From Syngnathus acus (lineage: Eukaryota > Chordata > Actinopteri > Syngnathiformes > Syngnathidae), in contig NC_051099.1 in the NCBI RefSeq assembly GCF_901709675.1, positions 2,790,001 to 2,854,000 of the forward strand: a stretch of DNA of 64,000 bases. Reading direction: 5' to 3'. Of the stretch, positions 32,254-47,713 are shown in pieces. The notes below the pieces were generated by a model. It was not told where the DNA came from, made no database searches, and worked only from the letters and a program-made list of their open reading frames with translations. Made by a program: the position numbers and the translations under genes. Each line of letters starts with the position of its first letter. Positions within the stretch are counted from its first letter, which is position 1.

Positions 32254-35053
32254 TTAAAGATCCAGACTGATAATAGGGATGGACATAAATGGGGTGTATG
32301 TCTTTGCTTGGGAGGTCACCATCAGGGCTTCTCCATTCTTGCTCTCATCTGTCACCAGTTCCAAAAGACACTCTGCCACATCGGACGGACTGGAAAGAAA
32401 AAGCGGCAATGTACAAATGGCATTTCATTGTGCAAAAATGGGAAAAAAAAAATCCTTAAAAGGGGGAAAAATAGGAGTGGATCAACCTCCAAAGTCCTCA
32501 ACTTGGCTTGACATTCAAGTATGCGCTGCTTATCAGAAGCAAACACCGGTGTTAGCATGTCGACAACATTCCAGTGTTGCGAGCAAATGCTAATCTGTCT
32601 TGGTCAATGTGCAAAATAAAATGTGACACAATAACACAGTCCAATCACTTACCTTAACACGCCATGCTTTTCTATCAATTGTTGGGTGGGCTGCTTCAGT
32701 ACGGTGAATTGTCCCAGTTTACTGTTTAAACCATCAAGCAGGTCGGTTTGAACCAAAGCTGGACAAATGGCGTTAAAGCGAATGCCGTAGCCCGCTAAAG
32801 TGGAGGCCCCCTTGCATACATGCGCGTGCACACACGAGACACAAACACACACACACATGATAAATGACACAACGGTTGAGCAGCATTTCACGTCGTCAAA
32901 AGCAGCTCACCGCCATGGCTCTGGCAAAGTGGATCACGGCGCTTTTGGACGCGCTGTAGACCGGGCAGCACACGAGCGGCCTGATACCTACGATAGAGGG
33001 CAACATGGGCAGTCATTTTGTTTTAGCAAGGAAGCATTTGTCGCTGACAAATATATCAAACCAAAAAAGAAAGTTGAGCTCTAAAATGTCTTTAAACAGT
33101 GACCTTGTGATTTCATAACCGTGCAAAATAGTTAATGACTAGCTTGGGGGAAACATAAATTGCAATCATTTACAAGTGACAATAGTGACCAAGAAAGTGT
33201 TTTTTTTTTAGCTTGGCTGTTAATGGGTTAGCATTAAATGGCAACTCAAAACAAAAATCCTTGGCAAGAATATGACGTGGCCCCACTCGTCTAAAAAAAA
33301 AAAAAAAACAGGTTAATAATTTTGCGATGGGGCGGATGAAGGCATCTATCTCAAGAGGCTTCCACTTTAGCCAATAGCGCCCTCTATTGACATTGACGTC
33401 ACAACTGACCTCAGATCACATGCCTGGCTTTGCTCACATGACATTTTACAAGCAAAGCCTCTCTTAAAAACACCAAAATGATAAGCCCACTAGCACAAAG
33501 CTATGTGGTAGAATTGATAAGCGATAATCTCTCAAAGAAAAAAAAAAGGTCAAGTGTCATGATCACCTGCCATTGACGCAGTGTTGACGATGACCCCTCC
33601 TCGACCGCCGTTCAACTTGCTCATGTGCTCCATGGCGGCGTAGGTCCCCTTGATGACTCCCACCTATATATATATATTTTTACGTCACAGAACAAAAAGA
33701 TGCAATGGGTTGACAAGCGAAAGAGAGCGGACACATCAAGATGGTCTTACAAGGTTGATGTCCAACGTTAGCTCCCATTCCTTCTCATCCAGGACGCCGG
33801 CATTGTTGCACACGATGTCGATTCCTCCAAAGGTGTCAGCGGCCATCTTGAAGGCAGCTTGGTAGTGTGCGGAGAAGAAAAAACAACAACCTTGGAGTGA
33901 TTCCTAAGTACAGTGGAACTTCTCAGAGGCTCTGACCGACCTGAAAATAGTTTTCTATTTTGCATATCGAAACTTGAGTTAACAATGAATAAAAGTGCTG
34001 CTTTTGTCAAATGAATTCTTCAAAGAAGCTCGGGGGAAAATGAAATATTGTCGCTTGCTGCAAGCATCTCGTAAGTGTTCTGCTTGATAATTCAATACTA
34101 GGCCTTATTTGGCCAAGGAGGGCCGTTTCAAAAAGCGCCAGAAGCAAAATGTCTCATTAAATACATGAGGCAGTGCAAACACGCCCTCGGGCTTCGCTGC
34201 TCAATATTGCCTCACATCCTCTCACATCCTTTTTGAAAATTGTTTTATGCATGCTAAGCAAAATGCATCATGGTTAACTTAGCAGGCATGTTTGAACAGA
34301 GGCAAGAATGCAAACGCACGCTTTTCATTCCACTCTCAGACAACAAACCTTTTTCACGCTTAGTGCCGCTACTTCTTTTGGCGAGTTTGTTGCAATGCAA
34401 AATGTGGGCCGACGTTACCTTTCAGCTGCTCCTCAGAGCGGACGTCACAGCTGAGGAAAACAGCTCGATCTTGGCCGTCCTCCTTGTTGAGAGCTTCCAT
34501 CACGCTCTTTCCCGCTTCTGGGTTCACATCCAGCAGAACAACCTGGAGAAACCGCGTGGTTGCACAAATATTCACACCCTTCACCTAATTCTTTTGATGA
34601 TTCACATTTGGCAACAATTACAGTTGTTTCTCAATAAGATAGCACAAGTTTGACACACCTATGCTTGGACACTATTGCCAATTTGTCTTTGTGGGCTCCA
34701 ATTATGCTGTGGCGAATCAGTGGAAATTGATACACCGCAGTTATTGGGAAAATTAACTGCTCTAATTGTTCCAACTGTTTGTTAAAGGGGAGTTTGTTAT
34801 CAAGTTACCGCATGTTTTCTTTCCCACCCGCAATAAACACCTACTCTAACGGCGGAGCTAGATTAGATAGAGATGTTCAAGTTACAAATTAGTCACTTTC
34901 AGTGAGTCCTGTTCAAAGGGCTCCAGTGTCCAAGTTGAGAAAGTTGTTTTTTATGCTTACCTTTGCTCCGTTCCTGAAGAGAATCTCGCAGAAGGCTTTG
35001 CCAATGCCCGCTGCAGCTCCGGTCACCACAGCGACTTTTCCCTTGAGTGACAT
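32254..35053 (-). CDS. hpgd: 15-hydroxyprostaglandin dehydrogenase (NAD+), SDR family
   Basis: Classical short-chain dehydrogenase; mammalian HPGD oxidises the 15-hydroxyl of prostaglandins in the cytosol and so inactivates them. The exons are 34961-35053, 34419-34542, 33751-33857, 33567-33663, 32911-32987, 32653-32810 and 32254-32389, all in frame, giving 263 aa (human 266, also seven exons). The NAD motif TGAAAGIG is at 11-18. Asp36 in VVLLD marks NAD rather than NADP use. NNAG follows in exon 3. The catalytic set is complete: Asn107, Ser138, Tyr151 and Lys155. Positions 147-148 are Cys-Cys, where human has Gln-Gln. The acceptors of exons 3 and 6 have poor pyrimidine tracts but are forced by the frame. 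A teleost hpgd-like paralogue is an alternative. A TATA-like tttatat lies about 95 bases upstream of the ATG. Confidence 0.87.
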
Positions 35054-35357
35054 TTCGTGTGGCGTTGAGAGCCGATGGAAAGCGTGACTGTCTCGTCTGC
35101 CGTGTGTGCGGTCATGAATGGGTGTGTGTGTGGGTGGGTGCGGAAATATAAACGTTCGTGCAGGAACCACCCACAAGGCGAACATGTTGACCGGAAAGTT
35201 CCGTGTCATGTTCCACGGGTGGCCGCAAGAGGGCGCCAGAAAACCGAAACAGTCGTCAGCTGTCAAACTGGAGTAACTCGGCAATGTCATCACCCAACCA
35301 TGAACGAACGCACATTGGTGAATAATTGAGCGACTCAGACGATGCTAAAACATTACC

Positions 35358-35363
35358 TTTATT
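35358..35363 (-). terminator. Candidate trim37 polyadenylation signal
   Basis: AATAAA on the minus strand lies about 485 bases after the in-frame trim37 stop and about 305 bases before the hpgd ATG. It would end trim37 in the short gap between the two genes. It is the first canonical hexamer I noticed after the stop. Confidence 0.45.
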
Positions 35364-35847
35364 ACGGGAAAACCACTAAGGGGCCATTTGGAACAAGGAT
35401 TCAGTGCAGTAGAGGAACATTGGCAACCAACAACAAACAAAAAGTGAAGTTCATAATTCAAGGCCATGTTGTTGTTCCCTTGGCTCAAACAAAACGACTA
35501 TGGACGTGAACAAAACATGCACACGTACCGCTTCCTACAAATTGACGTCTCTAAAAAGCAAAACGTCTTTCAAAATAAAATAAAAAATGGCTCAGTGCTC
35601 AGAAAATGGAATGGACAGCGCGGACAAAAGTTCAAAATCTTCTGAGCATGCTGACGAAAGGAAAAATGGAATGTTTTAGTACCTTTGTTCTATAAGCAGA
35701 TTGAAATCATGCAGTTAAGTGGAACGTGAAATTTAGTGCACAATGTCGGCCATCGCGGAAAGCAGCCTTAGAAATGATTGTGTGTGTGTATGTGTGTGTG
35801 AGTGTGTGTAGAAGAGGCAGTTTCATTTTCTATTGCTCCATCACCTG

Positions 35848-40924
<5,077 letters not shown>

Positions 40925-41049
40925 TCATTTATGCTGGGCTGTAAAAAAAAACGCTTCACATTAATTTGTCAGTACAATTAATCTGTAAATTGGATTTTAA
41001 AGCATTTTTTGCCTTTGCAACCTTTTCATAAACGCCTTTGTATAGGATG

Positions 41050-41093
41050 ACACATTTAGCAGGTGTTCCTAATATTGTGGCCGGTGAGTGGCT
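41050..41093. repeat. Remnant of a common fish repeat
   Basis: The bases acatttagcaggtgttcct followed by aatattgtggccggtgagtg resemble a motif seen in many teleost repeats (aggtgtacctaataaagtgg, then ccggtgagtg). A shorter related piece lies near 22868-22889. The family assignment is from memory. Confidence 0.45.
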
Positions 41094-41399
41094 ACACGTT
41101 TACTGTCAAGTGCTCCCTGCATATAAAAGTCTCAGTATTTGCAGGTACCCTGCTCGAAAGGCAATCTTAACATTTATCATGTATGGGACGTTAACAACGG
41201 ATGGAATGTGAGATGTTGGAGTGCGATAAATAATACATGAAGAGCAGCTAGCTTCCGTCTGGCGTTAGTTGCTGTTCCCCACCTCCAAAAGACGCCGACG
41301 TCGTTCAGTCCAAGAACCGCTAAGCTACATTGTCTTGTTTGACCTAAGCGCCTGGACTCGTCCGACGTCCAAAGCTTAACAAAATGTTGCTCATGAGAC

Positions 41400-41515
41400 G
41401 CGGAATTGGTGAGAACCGACAACTGGCTGCTTCGGTTCGGCCCCCGAATGGAAGATGTGCAGGGAAGTCGGAGGTGTATAAACCCCGCCCCTTCTTTAAC
41501 GATGTCCAATCACAG
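41400..41515 (-). promoter_or_regulatory. Probable trim37 promoter
   Basis: On the minus strand a CCAAT element (attgg, from ccaat at 41506-41510) is followed by a GC box (ccccgcccc at 41483-41491) and a tttatac segment. A GC-rich region resembling a 5' UTR follows to about 41340. The trim37 ATG is a further 500 bases downstream, so an intron in the 5' UTR is likely. A possible acceptor, tttcgtag, lies shortly before the ATG. Confidence 0.45.
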
Positions 41516-41519
41516 CAGG

Positions 41520-44013
41520 ATATATTCTTCTTTGTGTTAAAGATCGTTGGGTAGTTGTCAAGTACGACACCGCCCTCTAGTGGTAGCAATGTAAACACCA
41601 CAACGTCAAACATTTTCAAATCTTCCACTTCTGTGATAGTTCAAGTTTATTTCAATAACGTTACTGCTTATCTCTATTTCAATGTGACAGATTGGACCAG
41701 GGTGAGGCACAACAATACCAAGGGGAGAAAAGCCAAGCCAGCTGCTCTCCACAGGTTCGGACTTTTAGAACTATAGAAATCAGATGAGGCTGCAGTGTCA
41801 CCAGTTTAATGATTTACGTATACATAGAAAACAGATCGTAGTGAGTACAATAAAATTAACACCAAGTCACAAATTTAAAAAAAAGAAAAAAGAAACAAGC
41901 TGGTTTTATTTCTTTCACACGCGCACAAAATGCTCCAAATCAAAAGAAAATCGCAATGAAATGGAAATCATTAGATATTTTTTCTGAGTTTTAACACTGA
42001 CAAAAATCTTTTATTACCTAGTCGGGTCTGAAAGGTGAAGAAACTAACAACAACAATAACATCAAGAAAAAAATACATTTTTAATATCAGCAAATGCTTA
42101 AGACCAATATTCATCTCCCATTCTTGCTCACGAGTACAGCAGGCATGTTTTTGTTTTGTTTTGGGGGGGGGGGGGGGTAACCTGCATTAAAGTGCAGTCG
42201 ATTGGTCATGGGATGTTTGGGTGGGGAGGCGAAGATCGGAAAATGCACACGGAGGGTGACTCCTTCGCGTGTTAGCTTATTATTACGTCGTCATTATTCT
42301 CGTCACAAAAGTGGCTCAGTAATACAACACGGAAAAAAAAAAAAAAACGCTGGGCGCAACGATAACATCGCTACCAATGCTAACACTTTCTCTGGACTCC
42401 TGGCGAAAACAAAATATGAGGCAAAAAAAGGTGTTGAAGTAGAGTTATGATTTGGGGGCGAGTTAAGTGAATAGACGACACCACCAAAATGTAAAATATA
42501 GTAGAACCATTTGAAGCAACATTTTAAAATTGCTAAATCGTAAGATCTAAAATCTCCAGATTATTTTATTCAAAGCTAGTTTTTAGCGCTTCAAACCAAA
42601 AATTGTAGTCTAGTTGTCCAATTATTTCTCATTGAGTTGAACGTCATTATTGCTACTAGCTCAAACCAGCCTAACTTTTTGGGTTACACAAATAGGTTCT
42701 TGGTCCTAGCTTCATATTTAAAGGCCAATTTCAATTTCCCCAAAAGAAATTACATAAACGTAATTTACTAATGAGGAGCTTTTCCAGATCATTTGACAAA
42801 TTTCGCAAACTCACATAATATATCATTGTTGAGTTTTTGTACAGGCTAACAATTTTCGTGCCACAGCAAACAAGATACAGTAGAATCACGTTGGAAGCCA
42901 AATCAAACTTTTGGGGTTAAGATAAGCAACTGAGCGCTAACCAGTGATTACGACGACGGGAATACCAACCGAAAAGGCCAGAGTCCGAAATATTCAGTCG
43001 GCACAAAATAATTCAACGTTAACGTTCAAAGTTAGCATTGTCTGATTGGAGGAAAACTAAACAACAACAACAAATATTTGAGGAACTAGGCAGCTAATAA
43101 TCTGGATTGTAACGTTAGAAGCGGAAAAAAACTTTTGTTTTTTGTTATCAAGTAGTCAGCAAACTATCAATGCTACATATCCACGGTCCATAGCAGATGG
43201 ACTCCAATCAAAATCCTCCAAATGGTGGGAGGGAAGCAACGGTTGCTCGCAGAGTGAGCGCTTCAAAAAAAAAAAAAAATCCTTAGAGATGGAATAACAA
43301 CTTCACGTAACGGCGACGAAAGCAGCGCAGCCTTGGATTGCACAACAAAAGGCATCATCACTTGAGGCATTCAAATAAAAAGAGAAAAAGAGTTTGGCAC
43401 TGATGAAAACAAGCACGGGGGGGGTGTAAATGAAGTAAGAAGGAAAACAGACCAGAAGAAGAAAGAAAGAAAACAAAAAATAACCCCCAAAAATAAAGTT
43501 GTAAAAAAATAATAAAAATAAGAAAACCCAAGAAAACATAACAGAAAAAGAGAAAAAAATATAAATATATAATGAAAAAAAACAAAAATGTTTGGGTGAA
43601 AAAAATGAAAGAGATCATTATTGAATTTAAGACAAAAAAAACATCCTCAAAAAATATTCTCAAATTGTGGGAAAAAAAACAAAATCAAAACAAGAAATAG
43701 GGGGGGGGGGGAAAAAGACTGAAAAGCTTGTAATAATTCTTGCGAGTACATTCATCATCCTTCCACTAGGGGGGGATTTTGTAACTGACACAGTAGGTGC
43801 AGGGGGGGGGGGGGGTGTTGAAGTGGCAACAACTATGAAGGTGAGGTCAGCAGGGAGCGGGGCCAGCAGGGTGACCGTACCCTTAGCTGGCATCAAAAGG
43901 GAAAAAAGAAGCGGGCTAGGTGGAAAAACGGCTGAGCCACAAAATCCCCTTCACACTTTCCTCCAAGCTGATCTGCAGTGGTGCGCCAATTAGCTCTTGG
44001 CAGTTTTTGGGAA
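41520..44013 (-). other. castor2 3' UTR and intergenic DNA
   Basis: No coding chain is seen on either strand. Minus-strand AATAAA hexamers at 42565-42570 and 42010-42015 could end castor2 transcripts 1.5-2 kb past the stop. Contents include a G15 run at 42163-42177, a purine-rich tract at 43360-43735 and a G14 run at 43802-43815. The left edge borders the trim37 promoter. Confidence 0.5.
43360..43735. repeat. Low-complexity purine-rich tract
   Basis: On the + strand the tract is mostly A with interspersed G (gaaaaagag, agaagaaagaaag, aaaaaaataaaaat). The minus strand is correspondingly T-rich. Long pseudo-frames rich in Phe and Leu on the minus strand come from this composition and are not genes. 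Confidence 0.8.
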
Positions 44014-44036
44014 CCCCCCCCCCCCCCCCCCCCCCC
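44014..44036. repeat. C23 homopolymer (G23 in castor2 mRNA)
   Basis: An uninterrupted run of 23 C on the + strand lies 14 bases after the castor2 stop codon on the transcribed minus strand, so it would be a G tract at the start of the 3' UTR. Exact length is prone to assembly error. Confidence 0.9.
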
Positions 44037-44050
44037 TCCTTCAATACTTG

Positions 44051-47000
44051 CTACACCAGGTTGCTCTCGGTCCTCAGCGCTCCGATCACACTCTGGATGT
44101 TTTCCTCAGGAACCTGCAGAAGATGCCACAGACGTTGACATGCGCTTTATGCTGATTTAAAAACGATAAAATGAAAATAAACCGGAAACATGCTAGCCTA
44201 AGCAAGCTCACCAGGGCGTGGTCAAATTTGAAGGTGCTAATGTAGTATGCTGGAATGTCGGCAGTCGCCAAGGGTTCCGATATTTGAGCCACGATGCCGC
44301 ATTCGTCTTGAAGAAAAAAAAAAGCTAAATGAATAAATAAAATGCACACTTAGCAATACGCTGCTCGGTTGGAAAGCTAACAAACTCACCAAATCCTAAA
44401 GGCTGTCCGCCGATTCTGACCATTTTCCAAAGCTCGCCCGACGCGCTGGTGAACAGAACATTATTTGGGAACCTATAGAAAAAGGACGGGCAAGTTAGCA
44501 GCAGCAGCAGCTAAGAGCTAACTCGCCGTCGTTAACCTTTGCGTCGTCTGCTCGTCCATGACCAGCGAAATGTAGCCTTCGATGAGGGAGAAAGAAAAGA
44601 ATCGAATGTGGCTGGCGTCCTCGTTGCATGCGCCCGATTCTTTCGACCTGGAGGCGCAACAAAAGAACCCTAAACCCAACACCTTGAGCGTAATTCTAAA
44701 CCCTAACACAGACCCTAAATTCAAAGCTCAAGCCTATCCCCAACCCCAGCTTACCCCCCAGAGTAGAACATAACATCCATGAGCAGGGTAGCCACGGAGG
44801 GAAGCGTGTCCGGATCCAGACTGGTCACGCAGAACATGTTACTGGGGCTTGACAGCGGGTGGATGATTGGACGCGGCACTGGGGGAGGGTGAATAGAAAA
44901 AGGGTCAGTCAGGACTGAAAACACCAAAACGTGACTAATCCTTGTTCACATACCGAGTTTCGGTTTGACGAAACCGTTCGCCACACCCAGGTGGTGGGCG
45001 GCAATGGTTTCTCCATTGACTACCCGCAGTAGCGTGAACTCCGAAGACAGCGTGTGCATGACCATGGGCAGGTCCCGTTCTCGGACCTGAAGACAATACG
45101 GCACAAAAACAATTTGATCCTTTGGATATTTTGACAAAAGCATCAAACGACCCGATAAAAGGACTATTTGGCAAGACAGATGTACGATACATGGAATTCC
45201 AGCAGCGAGCTCCTGAGCTGTTTTTACGCAACACATTGTCAAAACCGACCTTTTTTTTTCCCCCTGCAGCAGAATCTTTTTTAACCCCCCCCCCTCCCAA
45301 CAGTGCGGCGATCCAAACACCCCCCGTGGCTAAAGAGGCTTTGCTGAGAGAGGATTTCTTTACGCAGCCACAGTCTGTGTTACATCTGTAGCCCAACCAA
45401 GAATAGGTGGCCGGCCACTCACCAGGATGAAGTCAGTCTGATACGTGGACAGCATGAAAACGGAGATGTTGTGGTCGGCCAACGGTGCGATGACAGATTT
45501 GGCGATCTTGGTGACGCCGATGGGCTGCAAGTTGGAAGCGTTCCCGCTGCCCGACACCACGTTGAGCGCCAACCACGTGGCCTCGGCCACGCTGATGTGC
45601 TCCGACTCGGGCAGCTCTGCAGGGGAGGGGGGGACAAAAAAAATAACTCTATATTCTTGAAAGGTGTTTCTTGTTCTAGAAAAAAAAAACAGCTCTCTGG
45701 TCTCCAGAGTAACCCAGGAGTTTTGGTCAGGCGTGTGACCACGCGGATTCACTCACTGAAGAGCTAGTGGACCGCCACTATTAGCGACAAAGTGTGTTCA
45801 AACATTGGCCGCCCGAAGAGACGTCGTAACCAGCGTTACACAACGCGCTGGGTGATATGTCACTGTTGCCGCGGCGACGCGCCGAGGCTCACCTTTAAAG
45901 CCCTCCTCGTCCACGATGATAGTGTAGTCCTCCGGCGTCTCCGTCAGGCTGAAGAACTTGCACCTGAGTGGAGGGAGATGAACCAGTTCTGAAGGTTTGC
46001 CTGACATCTAGTTTCAATTCTGTTTTTTCACACGGCAGGTCAAATGACCACACAAATTTCTCCAAATATGGAATCGGCAGAGCACCCAAAAGGTCATTAG
46101 GTGAACTCATGTTTGCCCCAAGGTGTTAAATTGACAAGTAGATGAGGTGATTTCATTACGTCGAAATGCAAATGAACTCAGTTGTTATTGCCTGTCTTAA
46201 ATGACGGCGTCCGGTTGCCGGTAACGAGCTAATTGAACCTCAGCATGAGTCGAATTCCCAGGGCATGCAAGGAACTTCACAAGGACCCTTTGACGGAGTC
46301 TTGTTGTTGTTCCTGCTGAACTCTGAGTAACCGGGGGGCATTAATTACATCAAATATTTGTGGAGGGCCTAGGAGGGATTTTTAAGATCACGCACACACA
46401 CGGGCAAGACAATGGTTGTTTTTGAAAAAGATAATTATTTAGCATTTTGCTGGTAAACTATGTTCATACAACACTAAAAACCTGACTGTCAAAGACAATA
46501 GAATGCTAACAGCTATGCCAACAACCAGGAAGTTAAATGCTATGCCATGTTAATTCTATAAATATATCCTTAAAAATATACAAATGTTCCCCAAGTTTAA
46601 TTCATTGATAAATTACACAAATATAATAATAAAAAAAATAGTTGCAATATTACTGGGATTGCATTTTTTTTTAACCTATAAACATGAATGAAAGGATTAC
46701 AATATACATTTTTGAGAAAAGTAAAATTTCAACAAAAAATAATCATGTTAAAATCCGATTTTTTCAAGCCAACTCTAGAAAGCTCTTAGGCAACAAAAGA
46801 CATTGTATTTATAACAGCTAGATATGAACGAACACAAATATGAATTTGTTAGCCTTTCATTACAATTTCCATTTTTGACCAAAAATCAATGATAAATACC
46901 AGTGCTGCTGCTAATAAATGCCCCCACAAAAAAAAGAGGTTCATGGCTCACGCAATATGGAATTAGGCTAACGGACTTTAACTTTAATACTTGGTTTTAA

Positions 47001-47713
47001 CTTAGGTACATGAGTTGAATAGGCCCTTCTACTTCCAACTCGTTCCTAGGGGGGGGGAGAATCAAATAAGTGTCGTAAATTAATAATTTGAGAGCAAATG
47101 TGTGTTTGGGAAAAGCTTTGGGGAACTCATATTGTCCGTTCAGGGGAACTGAACCTGCTTAAGGCTCACATTAATCATACCCTGGCGACGAAAACAAGTG
47201 CAAAGGCCTCCCCTCGCACGACGAGCCTCTTCTCGCCGAGCTCCAACGCCGGTCCGTAAACGCCACGCACCGGCAATAATGCCACTTTTGACGCTTTAAT
47301 AACGGAGTTTTGACGAGAACACGTCCAGTGATTAAACACTCCAATATGTCGATACACACACCGGGCTGAAGTCGATCCAGCTACGGATTGCACAAATCTC
47401 GTAAAGGCCCCAAAAAATCGTGCTGGAACGAACAAACACACACGCACAAAAACACATTTAAACAGCATTACGATGCGTTCAAGGCGCCTCGTAAAAGTAG
47501 CAGCACCTATTGAAAAATTACGGACATTTGAAGCTAGCTGCCTTTAAAGTCCAATACTGACGAGCCGGTTTTGCAGCGTGAAGGAGAAGAATGGACGTAC
47601 CTGGTTTTCGAGGCCAGGAAGGCGAGTTTGATTAATCCGTGAGTGCAAATCTGGATACCTTCCTTCTCTATACTCGCCACTTTCAAGCTGTGCTCTAGAA
47701 TGTGAAGCTCCAT
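44051..47713 (-). CDS. castor2: CASTOR2 (GATSL2), GATOR2-binding ACT-domain protein
   Basis: Cytosolic regulator of mTORC1: mammalian CASTOR proteins bind GATOR2, and CASTOR1 releases it when arginine binds. The nine exons are 47601-47713, 45893-45963, 45423-45616, 44954-45086, 44755-44878, 44537-44647, 44390-44472, 44212-44306 and 44051-44113. They join in frame to 328 aa (human 329). The start MELHILEH and the blocks RCKFFSLTETPEDYT, STYQTDFIL, FFSFSLIEGYIS, GELWKMVRIGGQPLGFDECG and YYISTFKFDHALVPEEN are family signatures spanning the tandem ACT domains. Ser113 and Asp305 align with CASTOR1 Ser111 and Asp304, the arginine contacts. CASTOR2-like wording (IKLAFL, NISVFML, ISEPLA) argues against CASTOR1, though residue 110 is a CASTOR1-like His. 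Intron 1 (45964-47600) is AT-rich. An ETS-type acttccggt lies at 47992-48000 upstream. Confidence 0.92.
44669..44723. repeat. Telomere-like CCCTAA-rich patch in a castor2 intron
   Basis: The copies gaaccctaaaccc, taaaccctaac and gaccctaaa occur within 55 bases, between the exons at 44537-44647 and 44755-44878. It is degenerate and short, so probably a decayed minisatellite rather than a telomere insertion. Confidence 0.5.

Noticed and set aside
43360-43663. Phe/Leu-rich minus-strand frames suggesting a membrane protein
   Set aside because: They are products of an A-rich low-complexity tract in the castor2 3' region.
45360-45752. Overlapping minus-strand frames around the third castor2 exon
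   Set aside because: They extend one exon into flanking introns; acceptor and donor sites and the protein family fix the exon at 45423-45616.
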